From: Cyclobacteriaceae bacterium
GTDB taxonomy: Bacteria > Bacteroidota > Bacteroidia > Cytophagales > Cyclobacteriaceae
Direction of reading: 5' to 3'
Length of the DNA: 64,000 nt
Assembly (NCBI GenBank): GCA_030584025.1
Contig: CP129487.1
Coordinates: forward strand, 62,001 to 126,000
Both the position numbers and the translations under genes were made by a program. Positions 27,463 through 37,078 of this stretch are shown here, piece after piece. Below the pieces are notes generated by a model, which did not search any database, was not told the DNA's origin, and saw nothing but the letters and a program-made list of their open reading frames with translations. Within the stretch, counting starts at the first letter, position 1. Every line of letters starts with the position of its first letter.

Positions 27463-30189
27463 ATGGATAAATACTCCTACATCTCCAATGCCGATGTTGG
27501 TTATCTCGACCAACTCTATCAAAATTATAAAAATGACCCCTCCAGCGTGGACCACACCTGGCAAAAGTTTTTTGAGGGGTACGAATTCTCCATACAGCGA
27601 TTTGGAGAAAATGGTGGGGCAGCAGGTACAGCTGATACCCAATCTATTAAAGAAACCCAGGTACGTAACCTGATCTTTGCGTATCGTTCCTTTGGCCACC
27701 TGGCCTCCAAGACTAACCCCGTGCGGGAGAGACGAAACCACAACGTTCATTTCGACCTGAAGTTTTTCGGACTTTCCGATGCCGACCTGGATACAGAATT
27801 TGATGTGGCCGCTGAGATTGGGATGTCGCGTGCTCCGCTTAAGAAAATTGTAGAGAAACTGAAGGCTGTATACCTCGGCCCGATTGGTTTTGAGTACAAC
27901 TACATCCGCAACGATGAAGTTCGCCAATGGTTCTTTAACAAATGTGAGACTGAATATTTCAGTTATAACCCAAGCCTGGAAGAACGCAAACGAATTCTTG
28001 CCAAGCTGAATGAGGCCGTTGTTTTTGAAAACTTTTTACACACCAAGTTCCTAGGACAAAAGCGATTTTCATTGGAAGGTGGTGAAAACACCATCCCAGC
28101 ATTGCAGGCTATTATCAACAAAGCAGCTGAACTTGATGTAAAGGAAGTAGTGATCGGTATGGCGCACCGCGGCCGACTCAACGTGCTGTCCAATATTCTG
28201 GGAAAAACATACGAGCAAATTTTTACTGAGTTTGAAGGGAACATCAATCCGGATGCCACCATGGGCGATGGTGATGTGAAATATCACCTCGGGTATGCCA
28301 GCCGAATCGATACGCCATCCGGAAAAAAGATTTATGTAAAGCTTACGCCTAACCCATCACACCTGGAAGCAGTAAATCCGTTGGTGGTGGGGTATACCCG
28401 CGGGCAGATTGATGATGAATTTGGTGGCGATCTGAAAAAGGCAATGGCCATTCTTATTCATGGCGATGCAGCCGTTGCCGGACAGGGCATTGTATATGAA
28501 GTAGCACAGATGTCGGGATTGCCGGGGTACACTACTGGAGGAACTGTTCATTTTGTAATCAACAACCAGGTTGGTTTTACAACCGATTATGACGATGCGC
28601 GTACTTCAATTTATTGCACCGATGTTTCCAAGATTATTGATGCACCAGTATTGCATGTAAATGGTGACGATGCAGAAGCTGTGACATTTGCCGCTAACCT
28701 GGCGGTGGAGTATCGTCAGAAATTTGGTAAGGACATTTTCATTGACTTGCTCTGTTACCGCAGACACGGGCATAACGAAAGTGATGAGCCTAAATTCACA
28801 CAGCCGAAACTCTACAATATCATCGCCAAGCATCCGAACCCACGGGAGGTATATGTGAAGAAGCTAACCACCACTGGTGTTGATGGTGCAGCCATGGCAG
28901 AGGAAATGGACAAGAATTTCCGAAACCAATTGCAAGACAGATTGAATGAAGTGAAACAGAAGCCGCTGCCATATAAGTTTCAGGATAGCGAAGAAGAATG
29001 GGCAACGATGCGAAAGGCTGTTGCTGAAGATTTTGATCAGTCGCCTAAAACGGGTGTGCCTGCTGCTGTTGTAGAAAAAGTAGGCAAGGCACTCACTACC
29101 ATCCCGGATGGATTCAAACCCATCAAGCAAATTGAAAAACTGCTGAAAGATCGCAAAGATGCTTTCTTTGATTCAAAAGCATTGGGTTGGGCCGAAGCTG
29201 AATTACTTGCCTTCGGATCATTGCTATCAGAAAAATTTATTGTGCGTATGTCCGGGCAGGATGTGAAACGGGGAACGTTCTCTCATCGCCATGCCTACTT
29301 CTGGGATGTAAACACCAACCAATCATATTGCGGACTGAATCACATTGAAGAGGGACAGGCAAAGTTGCACATGTACAATTCCCTGCTTTCTGAATTTGGT
29401 GTGATGGGATTTGAATATGGATATTCCATGGCTACACCGCATGCGCTTGTTATTTGGGAAGCACAGTTTGGAGATTTTGTAAACGGAGCCCAGGTAATCA
29501 TCGATCAGTTTTTAACCAGCGCGGAATCAAAGTGGCAGCGGCAAAACGGATTGGTGTTGTTGCTTCCACATGGCTATGAGGGACAGGGACCGGAGCACTC
29601 CAGTGCACGGCCTGAACGCTTTCTGCAGCAAGCTGCTGAATTGAACATGATTGTTGTTAACCTCACCTCAGCCGCCAATTATTTCCACATGTTAAGGCGC
29701 CAGGTGAAGTGGGAATTCCGCAAACCTTGTGTGATGTTCTCACCAAAATCGTTGTTGCGTCATCCGGGTGTTGTTTCTCCCATGAAAGAGTTCACGTCAG
29801 GTTCGTTCATCGAGGTGCTGGATGATCCCAACGCCAATGCAAAGGATGTTAAGCGCGTGGTGTTCTGTACTGGAAAAGTATTCTTCGACTTACAGGAGTA
29901 TCAGCAAAAGAAAAAAATCAAGAACACGGCAATTGTTCGGTTGGAGCAACTCTATCCATTCCCGAAACACCAGGTGAGTGAAATACAGAAGAAGTATAAG
30001 AATGCAGAACTGATTTGGGCGCAGGAAGAACCCTACAACATGGGTTACTGGGCATACATACAACGCTTTATGCCGGACGAGAAGTGGAAAGTGGTAGCAC
30101 GCAAGTCAAGTGCGTCTCCGGCAACCGGATATTCCAAAGTTCATAAATCTGAGCAGGAGAAAATTATTGCCCTTGCTTTTGAAATCTAA
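27463..30189 (+). CDS. sucA: 2-oxoglutarate dehydrogenase E1 component
   Basis: The thiamine diphosphate-dependent E1 enzyme decarboxylates 2-oxoglutarate and reductively succinylates the lipoyl groups of E2 in the TCA cycle. The 908-residue protein begins with the E1o N-terminal helix (YLDQLYQNYKNDPSSVDHTW), which binds the rest of the complex. It contains EVVIGMAHRGRLNVLSN, ILIHGDAAVAGQGIVYE, DVFVD-like sheet FIDLLCYRRHGHNESDEP and LLPHGYEGQGPEHSSARPER. The length is typical. It is the first gene of a three-gene operon holding the whole complex, with sucB 34 bases downstream. Confidence 0.97.
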   Translation: MDKYSYISNADVGYLDQLYQNYKNDPSSVDHTWQKFFEGYEFSIQRFGENGGAAGTADTQSIKETQVRNLIFAYRSFGHLASKTNPVRERRNHNVHFDLKFFGLSDADLDTEFDVAAEIGMSRAPLKKIVEKLKAVYLGPIGFEYNYIRNDEVRQWFFNKCETEYFSYNPSLEERKRILAKLNEAVVFENFLHTKFLGQKRFSLEGGENTIPALQAIINKAAELDVKEVVIGMAHRGRLNVLSNILGKTYEQIFTEFEGNINPDATMGDGDVKYHLGYASRIDTPSGKKIYVKLTPNPSHLEAVNPLVVGYTRGQIDDEFGGDLKKAMAILIHGDAAVAGQGIVYEVAQMSGLPGYTTGGTVHFVINNQVGFTTDYDDARTSIYCTDVSKIIDAPVLHVNGDDAEAVTFAANLAVEYRQKFGKDIFIDLLCYRRHGHNESDEPKFTQPKLYNIIAKHPNPREVYVKKLTTTGVDGAAMAEEMDKNFRNQLQDRLNEVKQKPLPYKFQDSEEEWATMRKAVAEDFDQSPKTGVPAAVVEKVGKALTTIPDGFKPIKQIEKLLKDRKDAFFDSKALGWAEAELLAFGSLLSEKFIVRMSGQDVKRGTFSHRHAYFWDVNTNQSYCGLNHIEEGQAKLHMYNSLLSEFGVMGFEYGYSMATPHALVIWEAQFGDFVNGAQVIIDQFLTSAESKWQRQNGLVLLLPHGYEGQGPEHSSARPERFLQQAAELNMIVVNLTSAANYFHMLRRQVKWEFRKPCVMFSPKSLLRHPGVVSPMKEFTSGSFIEVLDDPNANAKDVKRVVFCTGKVFFDLQEYQQKKKIKNTAIVRLEQLYPFPKHQVSEIQKKYKNAELIWAQEEPYNMGYWAYIQRFMPDEKWKVVARKSSASPATGYSKVHKSEQEKIIALAFEI

Positions 30190-30223
30190 TCAACCCTCAA
30201 ACCATAAACTGTAAAATCAAACC

Positions 30224-31744
30224 ATGGCTATACAAGTAAAAGTACCCACTGTTGGCGAATCGATTACCGAAGTAACGATTGCCAACTGGCTTAAGAAAGA
30301 TGGAGAAGCTGTGCAGATGGATGAAGTGATTGCCGAGCTGGAATCCGACAAAGCCACCTTTGAATTGACGGCACCAACAGCCGGTGTGCTGCGCATTAAA
30401 AAGCAACAAGGCGATGCCGTTCCCATCGGAGAATTGATTTGTGAGATTGAAGAGTCTGCGGGTGCGGGCGCATCTAAAAGCAAGGAGGAAAGTAAACCAG
30501 CTGCCGAATCAAAGAAGGAGGCTCCAAAATCGACCGGTGAGGTAAAAGAGATGAAAGTGCCAGCGGTAGGGGAGTCTATCACTGAGGTTACCATTTCAAC
30601 CTGGCTGAAAAAGGATGGTGATTTTGTGAAACTTGATGAAGTAATTGCCGAGGTAGAATCCGACAAGGCCACCTTTGAACTTCCGGCAGAAGCAAGTGGT
30701 ATTTTAAAAATTGTAGCAAAGGAAAAGGAAACCCTTCCGATTGGTGGGTTGATTTGCAAGATTGAAGTAATGGAGGGTGAGCCTGTCAAGTCTGAAGCTT
30801 CTTCATCGTCAGCATCTTCATCTGCTCAATCTTCCGCTTCAGATAAATCATACGCTTCCGGCCATCCTTCTCCGGCAGCAGCAAAAATTTTGGATGAAAA
30901 GGGAATTTCGGCTTCACAGGTACAAGGTTCTGGTGTGGGCGGAAGAATCACAAAAGAAGATGCCATGAAGGCCCAGCAAGGCGCGAAGCAGGAGCCTGCC
31001 AAGCAAGCAGCATCCGGACCTCCGGTAATTGGCGGAGGCGTTTCGCGCAATCAGCGCAAAGAAAAAATGACTTCGTTGCGCAAAACGATCGCACGCAGGT
31101 TGGTTTCGGTGAAAAACGAAACAGCCATGCTTACTACGTTCAACGAGGTCGACATGAAACCCATCATGGATTTACGGGCGAAGTACAAGGATAAGTTTAA
31201 GGAGAAGTATGGTGTAGGCCTGGGCTTTATGTCATTCTTCACAAAAGCAGTTTGTCAGGCGCTGAAAGAATGGCCTGCTGTTAATGCGCAAATAAATGGT
31301 GATGAAATCATTTACCACGATTACTGCGACATTTCCATTGCCGTTTCTACACCGCGCGGTTTGGTGGTTCCGGTTATCCGCAATGCAGAAGCCCTTTCAT
31401 TCGATCAGATTGAAGCGGAAATCGGTAGGCTGGCTGCACGCGGTCGTGATGGTAAACTCTCCATTGATGAAATGACGGGAGGTACATTCTCCATCACCAA
31501 CGGAGGTGTATTTGGTTCGATGTTATCAACGCCTATTATCAATCCGCCACAATCGGCAATTTTAGGTATGCACAATATTGTAGAGCGACCTGTAGTGAAA
31601 AATGGTCAGGTGGTGATCACCCCGGTAATGTATGTAGCACTTTCATACGATCACCGCATTATTGACGGTCGTGAGTCGGTAAGCTTCCTGTATCGCGTAA
31701 AAGAAATGCTGGAAGATCCGGGAAGGTTGATACTGGGTGTATAG
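30224..31744 (+). CDS. sucB: 2-oxoglutarate dehydrogenase E2 (dihydrolipoyl succinyltransferase) with two lipoyl domains
   Basis: A 506-residue E2 subunit. Lipoyl domain 1 covers about residues 1-75 (lipoyl lysine K43 in ESDKATFEL). A Glu/Lys/Ser linker follows, then lipoyl domain 2 at about 107-180 (K148, again ESDKATFEL). After a Ser/Ala-rich linker comes the peripheral subunit-binding domain (about 212-250). The catalytic domain runs from about 275 to 506, with active-site H477 and D481 in [10 protein letters not shown]. coli SucB has a single lipoyl domain, so the tandem pair is notable. Its neighbours, E1o upstream and E3 47 bases downstream, identify the complex as 2-oxoglutarate rather than pyruvate dehydrogenase. 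Confidence 0.95.
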   Translation: MAIQVKVPTVGESITEVTIANWLKKDGEAVQMDEVIAELESDKATFELTAPTAGVLRIKKQQGDAVPIGELICEIEESAGAGASKSKEESKPAAESKKEAPKSTGEVKEMKVPAVGESITEVTISTWLKKDGDFVKLDEVIAEVESDKATFELPAEASGILKIVAKEKETLPIGGLICKIEVMEGEPVKSEASSSSASSSAQSSASDKSYASGHPSPAAAKILDEKGISASQVQGSGVGGRITKEDAMKAQQGAKQEPAKQAASGPPVIGGGVSRNQRKEKMTSLRKTIARRLVSVKNETAMLTTFNEVDMKPIMDLRAKYKDKFKEKYGVGLGFMSFFTKAVCQALKEWPAVNAQINGDEIIYHDYCDISIAVSTPRGLVVPVIRNAEALSFDQIEAEIGRLAARGRDGKLSIDEMTGGTFSITNGGVFGSMLSTPIINPPQSAILGMHNIVERPVVKNGQVVITPVMYVALSYDHRIIDGRESVSFLYRVKEMLEDPGRLILGV

Positions 31745-31791
31745 CGCTCTGAATTTCATTTTTAAATAAAACCTGCTAAAAATATCTGTTT

Positions 31792-33189
31792 ATGGATTAT
31801 CAAGTTATCGTTATTGGTTCTGGTCCTGGAGGTTATGTGGCAGCCATTCGCTGTGCACAGCTCGGAATGAAAACGGCCATCGTTGAAAAATACAATACCC
31901 TTGGTGGTACATGTTTAAATGTGGGCTGTATTCCATCCAAGGCATTACTTGATTCATCTGAACATTTCCATAACGCGGAGCATACTTTTGCTGAACATGG
32001 AATCGATATCGCTAAGCCAAAAGCCAACCTGGCGCAAATGATCAAGCGCAAATCAGGCGTGGTGAAAGCCAATGTCGATGGCATTGCTTTTCTCATGAAG
32101 AAAAATAAAATCGATGTGCATACAGGAGTGGGTTCGTTTGTAGATAAGAACACCATCAAAATCACACCGGCTGATGGAAAGGAAAAAACCATAACAGGTG
32201 AAAAGATTATTATCGCAACGGGTTCAAAACCAACACCTCTTCCGTTCGCACCTTTTGATAAGAAGCGCATCATCTCCAGCACGGAAGCATTGGAGTTAAA
32301 AGAAATTCCCAAGCACCTGATTGTTGTGGGTGGAGGCGTAATTGGAATGGAGTTGGGATCGGTTTATGCCCGCATTGGTTCTAAGGTAACGGTGGTGGAA
32401 TTTCTGGATAGCATTATTCCAACGATGGATGGCACAATGGGTAAAGAGCTGCAAAAGGCTACCAAAAAACTTGGGATGGAGTTTTTCCTCGGCCACAAAG
32501 TCACTTCGATTGAAAACAAAGGCAAGGAGGTTTTACTGAAAGCTGAAGACAAAAGCGGGAAGCAAATTGAATTGAAAGGCGATTATTGTTTGGTAAGCAT
32601 TGGGCGTAGACCGTATACCGATGGTCTTGGGTTGGATAAGATTGGAATTGAAACCGAGCGCGGACAAATTCCTGTGGACAACCATTTACGCACCAAAGTG
32701 GATAACATTTATGCCATTGGCGATGTGGTACGCGGTGCGATGTTGGCGCACAAAGCTGAGGAAGAAGGCGTAATGGTTGCTGAGCAATTGGCCGGACAAA
32801 AACCACACATCAATTACAATTTAATTCCTGGTGTGGTGTACACCTGGCCTGAAGTGGCCAGTGTGGGATTCACCGAAGAACAACTAAAGAAAGATGGTCG
32901 CGCCTACAAAACCGGAACGTTTCCATACAAGGCGCTGGGCAGGGCACGGGCATCAATGGACCTTGATGGGCTGGTAAAAATTCTGGCTGATAAAAACACG
33001 GATGAAATTTTAGGTGTGCATATTATCGGTGCACGTGCTGCCGATATGATTGCCGCAGGGGTTGTGGCGATGGAATATCGCGCTTCAGCGGAAGATGTTT
33101 CGCGCATGAGTCATGCGCATCCAACGTACATGGAGGCCGTGAAAGAAGCATGCCTGGCAGCAACAGCCAACAGGCCAATTCATATGTAA
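31792..33189 (+). CDS. lpd: dihydrolipoyl dehydrogenase (E3)
   Basis: E3 reoxidises the dihydrolipoyl groups of E2 and passes electrons to NAD. The 465-residue flavoprotein has the FAD motif GSGPGGYVAAI and the redox disulfide C41/C46 in GGTCLNVGCIPSKALL. The NAD motif is VVGGGVIGMELGSVYARIG, and the C-terminal dimer region has the catalytic histidine in SHAHPTYMEAV. As the last gene of the sucA-sucB-lpd operon it probably serves this complex, and it may also serve other 2-oxoacid dehydrogenases of the cell. Confidence 0.97.
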   Translation: MDYQVIVIGSGPGGYVAAIRCAQLGMKTAIVEKYNTLGGTCLNVGCIPSKALLDSSEHFHNAEHTFAEHGIDIAKPKANLAQMIKRKSGVVKANVDGIAFLMKKNKIDVHTGVGSFVDKNTIKITPADGKEKTITGEKIIIATGSKPTPLPFAPFDKKRIISSTEALELKEIPKHLIVVGGGVIGMELGSVYARIGSKVTVVEFLDSIIPTMDGTMGKELQKATKKLGMEFFLGHKVTSIENKGKEVLLKAEDKSGKQIELKGDYCLVSIGRRPYTDGLGLDKIGIETERGQIPVDNHLRTKVDNIYAIGDVVRGAMLAHKAEEEGVMVAEQLAGQKPHINYNLIPGVVYTWPEVASVGFTEEQLKKDGRAYKTGTFPYKALGRARASMDLDGLVKILADKNTDEILGVHIIGARAADMIAAGVVAMEYRASAEDVSRMSHAHPTYMEAVKEACLAATANRPIHM

Positions 33190-33200
33190 TAGCTGGCTGA

Positions 33201-34340
33201 TTATTTTTTGTATTGAACAAACGCGCGCAGGCCAAGCATGATCACTAACGGTATCAGCGAATAATGCAACGTCTGCGGTAGCCATGCCCATGAAATGAGC
33301 AGAAGCACCTGAATGGCAAATACGATAAGGAAATATTTTTTTACCCATTCACGGGGTTTAAAAATCAGAAATGCTGCAATCAAATTGGTAGGTATTGCCC
33401 ACAGTACGTTCATATTGTTGGCTGCAGCCTTGTGATCGGTGGCAACCCAAAGTAAAAACAGCAGTAGACCCACCAAACCGGTAACACCAAACACCAGCGC
33501 ATCAAACCAGTCTGATGTTTTCTTTCGTTTAAAATTGTAAAAGGTAATCGCTACACCGAACAAGGCAAAAAGTGAGAATGCATAAACCGGTTGAAAAATA
33601 CCGTTGCTGAATTCTTGTGGAACGGGTTGATAGCGAATAAATTTTTCCTTTACCAGAGGTTGTCCGTTAATAGTAGCATGATCAAATCCTTGCTCTACAT
33701 AATCGGGCAAGAACATGTGTTCATAGGGTGTTGCCATTTTGTCCATAGGCAGGCCTAGGCAGAGGTCGATGCCTAAATCACCCCAAGGTTGATATTTTAG
33801 ATAAAGGTCGGTTAGCGCGCGTATGGACAGCGGTTGGGTGATGTGTGATCCATCAAAAACCACCGCATCGCCAAAAACTTTCTGAACAATTTCCGGAAGC
33901 TTAGTGGCGCAGTTGTCGTAGAAGTAATCGTAAAAATAGAATTGATTTTCGGGTTTGGCATTCCACACCAGGTAATCAAAGAGTTTTTGTTTTTGTTCGT
34001 AGGTTAAATTAAGCACTTGCTCGTGCACGTACCGGTTGTAGTACTGGTACACATATTCAAATCGTTCATAGTCTTGTACGGCCAGCCGATAGCGGTTATG
34101 CCCGCGGGCAAAGTTGAGGTAAAAGTTAGGTTGTTCGAAGTCGAAAACACCGTAGTTGAATGCTGCATTAATCCCGTTAGCCGGATCATACACCCGAAAG
34201 GCACTATGACCAAATGCCGTGAATACGGCCTCTTGTCCCGGGCCACAGGTAATCACTGAAATTTCAGCTTGCTCAGAAAGCTGTCGCGCAATCGCAACCT
34301 GCGCAATTAACCACAGTAGAAAAAACAACACCTTTTTCAT
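33201..34340 (-). CDS. DUF4105 membrane protein
   Basis: A 379-residue protein with a signal peptide (about residues 1-18). A DUF4105 domain covers about 20-240, with ISVITCGPGQEAVFTAFGHSA, FNYGVFDFEQPNFYLNFARG and the YFYDNCATKLP motif (Asn-Cys). Four to five membrane helices follow (about 250-370). The CGPG, FGHSA and DNC features suggest a papain-like active site with histidine and cysteine. This is an inference from motif resemblance; no function has been shown to my knowledge. The start is the ATG at 34340. It converges on lpd with an 11-base gap. Confidence 0.85.
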   Translation of the reverse strand: MKKVLFFLLWLIAQVAIARQLSEQAEISVITCGPGQEAVFTAFGHSAFRVYDPANGINAAFNYGVFDFEQPNFYLNFARGHNRYRLAVQDYERFEYVYQYYNRYVHEQVLNLTYEQKQKLFDYLVWNAKPENQFYFYDYFYDNCATKLPEIVQKVFGDAVVFDGSHITQPLSIRALTDLYLKYQPWGDLGIDLCLGLPMDKMATPYEHMFLPDYVEQGFDHATINGQPLVKEKFIRYQPVPQEFSNGIFQPVYAFSLFALFGVAITFYNFKRKKTSDWFDALVFGVTGLVGLLLFLLWVATDHKAAANNMNVLWAIPTNLIAAFLIFKPREWVKKYFLIVFAIQVLLLISWAWLPQTLHYSLIPLVIMLGLRAFVQYKK

Positions 34341-34414
34341 GCGGTGAAAGATGGCCAATAAATAAGATTAATTCAAACAACTTACTATTTTGCCCTTTTT
34401 GATTTTTCTATGAA

Positions 34415-35734
34415 ATGATGTTGCGTTTGAAGGCAATAGGGGATTGGCTGGGCATCAGGCACCCGGAGGACACCGGTATATTTTTTACGACCAGACGGGC
34501 CGTGCTATATACACGAATTCTGATGGTTACCGCATTAGCAGTTTTCATTACGCTTATAAAGGATGTTATTGATCAGGGATTTGCCTTTGTGCCGCTGGTT
34601 GTATTTTTTCTTTCAATAGTCATCTTTGTTTCCATTGTTCTAAATCGTAATGGAAGAGCAACCAGTTCAAAGGTTATTTTTTTACTATTGATGAACCTGG
34701 TAATTGGCCTCCTATGCTCGGTTGTACCACCCGAGCGTCTTGCTTTTGTATATTTCTTCCCACTGTTGATTATGGCATTTGTGATCTTTGAAGATCATCA
34801 GAAAGCGCACCAGCGTCTTTTCATCGGAGTATCTGCCACCATGTTGTTGTTGCTGGTTAGCACCGACTTCAAACTTTTTTGGGATTATCAATTGTCTGTT
34901 TCAGAATTGGGACAAAAGAATATGGTGATTAATATCATCGTAACCATTGTAATCATTACTCTATGTGTTGATTTTTTGATCCGTACCAATAAGCGTGCTG
35001 AAGAAAGCCTGAAAAAGCAAGCCACCTTTATCGCACAGCAAAATCTGGAACTAAAAAAGATAAATGCAGAGCTTGATCGCTTTGTCTACAGTGCTTCGCA
35101 CGATCTCCGTGCGCCATTGGTTTCCATTCAGGGTCTTTCAAAGTTGGCCATTGCAGAATCGCAGAGTGAGATTGACCGGAAATACTTTAAGTTGATTAAC
35201 GACCGTGTTATCAGGTTAGATGATTTTATTCGCGACATTATCGAATACTCGCGGAATGCCCGGACAGAGCGGAAACTTGAATCGTTCTCATTAAATCCAA
35301 TGATCAACGAAGTAATTGAAAACCTGAAATACATGGAGGGCGCTGACCGGATAACATTTTCAGTATGTTCTAATGTGGAAGAAGTACATACTGACAAAAG
35401 CCGGTTAAAGGTTGTGTTGTCTAACATTATTTCAAATGCAATCAAATATCACAACCTACGGCAAGATAATCCGAATGTAGAAATTGTATCCAACCAACTT
35501 GAATCGACAGTGTGTATTCGTATCAAAGACAACGGAATCGGTATACCGGAGGAGGCTCGTGAGAAAATTTTCGATATGTTTTACAGAGCAAGTGATCGGG
35601 CTGGCGGTTCAGGGCTTGGGTTGTATATTGTAAAGGAAATAGTAGAAAAACTGGAAGGTAGCATTACTGTGAGTTCAGTGTTTGGAGAGGGAACAACCTT
35701 TGAGGTACGCATTCCGGTTCAACTTCAGGTATAA
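34415..35734 (+). CDS. membrane-bound sensor histidine kinase
   Basis: A 439-residue kinase. About six membrane helices span residues 30-190 with almost no periplasmic domain, so any signal is probably sensed in the membrane. A short coiled coil follows, then the phosphoacceptor H229 in SASHDLRAPLVSIQG. The HATPase domain has N-box SNIISNAIKYHN, G1 IRIKDNGIGIPEE and G2 GGSGLGLYIVKEI. The stop codon overlaps the start of the radical SAM gene by one base (TAATG), implying coupled translation. No response regulator gene lies in the window, so its partner is elsewhere. Confidence 0.92.
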   Translation: MMLRLKAIGDWLGIRHPEDTGIFFTTRRAVLYTRILMVTALAVFITLIKDVIDQGFAFVPLVVFFLSIVIFVSIVLNRNGRATSSKVIFLLLMNLVIGLLCSVVPPERLAFVYFFPLLIMAFVIFEDHQKAHQRLFIGVSATMLLLLVSTDFKLFWDYQLSVSELGQKNMVINIIVTIVIITLCVDFLIRTNKRAEESLKKQATFIAQQNLELKKINAELDRFVYSASHDLRAPLVSIQGLSKLAIAESQSEIDRKYFKLINDRVIRLDDFIRDIIEYSRNARTERKLESFSLNPMINEVIENLKYMEGADRITFSVCSNVEEVHTDKSRLKVVLSNIISNAIKYHNLRQDNPNVEIVSNQLESTVCIRIKDNGIGIPEEAREKIFDMFYRASDRAGGSGLGLYIVKEIVEKLEGSITVSSVFGEGTTFEVRIPVQLQV

Positions 35735-36753
35735 TGGCAAATTTCCACGATATAGTAAATGGAATTTCGAAAACAACCCCACAGCGTGCTTTGAATGCGG
35801 CACGTATCTGGTCGAGTTATTATCGATCCAGATTAACGGGGAAACCGACTATCAGTGGCTTACCCATTAGCATTTCCATTGAGCCCACTACCAGTTGCAA
35901 TTTGCGCTGCCCCGAATGTCCAAGCGGATTGCGATCCTTTACACGCCCTACGGGTATGCTCCAGCAGAAGCTGTTCACCGATGTGATTGACCAACTTGCT
36001 CCAAAACTTAGTTACCTGATTTTTTATTTTCAGGGCGAACCCTATCTAAATCCCAACTTTCTGGATATGGTGCAATATGCGAGTGAGCAGGGAATCTATA
36101 CCGCCACATCAACCAATGCCCATTACCTCACAGCAGAAAATGCAAAGCGTACACTTGCGTCTGGCCTGGATAGACTTATCATTTCCATTGATGGTACAAC
36201 ACAGGATACGTATCAGGCGTATCGGGTAGGCGGCAGTCTGGAGAAAGTAATTGAAGGAACCCGTCAAATTGTTGCCTTGAAGAAAGAATTGAAATCAAAA
36301 ACACCTCACATTGTATTTCAATTTTTGGTGGTGAAACCCAATGAACATCAGGTTCCTGAAGTGTATAAACTCGCGAAGCAATTGGAAGTGGATGAGGTGG
36401 TGCTAAAGACCGCACAAATCTATGATTATGAAAATGGATCTGATTTAATTCCTGTTCAGGATAAATATTCCCGGTATCGAAAAACAGCAACTGGAAAATT
36501 TGAGATCAAAAACAGTCTCGATAACCACTGTTGGAAAATGTGGCACAGTTGCGTGATAACCTGGGATGGTAAAGTTGTGCCGTGCTGCTTTGATAAAGAT
36601 GCTCATTTTGTATTGGGCGACCTGAACAAAAACGCATTTGAAGAAATCTGGTTTGGCGATCAGTACAATCAATTCCGTTCTACCTTACTTAAATCCAGAA
36701 AGGAAATCGAAATCTGTAAGAATTGTACAGAAGGAACGAAGGTTTGGGCTTAA
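35734..36753 (+). CDS. radical SAM protein with SPASM-like C-terminal domain
   Basis: A 339-residue enzyme. The radical SAM cluster motif is C55-x3-C59-x2-C62 in TTSCNLRCPEC. The barrel has YFQGEPYLNPNF (the GGEP equivalent) and IISIDGTTQDTY. The C-terminal part has HSCVITWDGKVVPCCFDKD and EICKNCTEG, cysteines typical of a SPASM or twitch domain holding an auxiliary 4Fe-4S cluster. SPASM enzymes often modify peptides, but this one may instead act on another substrate; no precursor peptide gene is visible nearby. It is translationally coupled to the histidine kinase upstream. Confidence 0.9.
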   Translation: MANFHDIVNGISKTTPQRALNAARIWSSYYRSRLTGKPTISGLPISISIEPTTSCNLRCPECPSGLRSFTRPTGMLQQKLFTDVIDQLAPKLSYLIFYFQGEPYLNPNFLDMVQYASEQGIYTATSTNAHYLTAENAKRTLASGLDRLIISIDGTTQDTYQAYRVGGSLEKVIEGTRQIVALKKELKSKTPHIVFQFLVVKPNEHQVPEVYKLAKQLEVDEVVLKTAQIYDYENGSDLIPVQDKYSRYRKTATGKFEIKNSLDNHCWKMWHSCVITWDGKVVPCCFDKDAHFVLGDLNKNAFEEIWFGDQYNQFRSTLLKSRKEIEICKNCTEGTKVWA

Positions 36754-36915
36754 TTAACCTTTTCGTTGGATTTGCTTCTCGATAGTTGCGAAGTCAATAC
36801 CGCACTTGCCACAGCCTGATGCGCATGACCTGGCCTGAAAAGAGCGGTAAACCACCCGACCAAGATAAAAGGTGGCACCCACAAAAATCAGCGCAACAAC
36901 GATCCCTTGAAACAT
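36754..36915 (-). CDS. FeoB-associated Cys-rich membrane protein (53 aa)
   Basis: A 53-residue protein read on the reverse strand from ATG 36915 to TAA 36754. One membrane helix (about residues 4-23, GIVVALIFVGATFYLGRVV) is followed by a short cytoplasmic segment with C31, C35 and C38 in RSCASGCGKCGIDF. This is the pattern of the FeoB-associated Cys-rich family, usually encoded next to ferrous iron transporters. No feoA or feoB lies in this window. Its stop codon is directly adjacent to the stop of the converging radical SAM gene. Confidence 0.8.
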   Translation of the reverse strand: MFQGIVVALIFVGATFYLGRVVYRSFQARSCASGCGKCGIDFATIEKQIQRKG

Positions 36916-37078
36916 GCTTCAAAAATAGACAAAATCGACTGTTTTAACCGTCCGGTTACGGACGAAAAATGCCGTATCTGGACATCAGGCTTTTTGTTTT
37001 GGCCCGATTTGAATGTTTTAAACAGCTTTCGACTCTGGCACTCCATTTGGCAAACCCGGTTCGAATTGATAACCAGTT

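Noticed and set aside
27373..27927. 184-codon open frame on the reverse strand opposite the start of sucA
   Set aside because: It is fully antisense to a strongly supported E1 gene, shows no recognisable domain, and reflects codon bias of the other strand.
30217..30789. 190-codon Ser/Thr-rich open frame opposite the sucB lipoyl domains
   Set aside because: Its repeats are the mirror image of the duplicated lipoyl domains, so it is a shadow rather than a gene.
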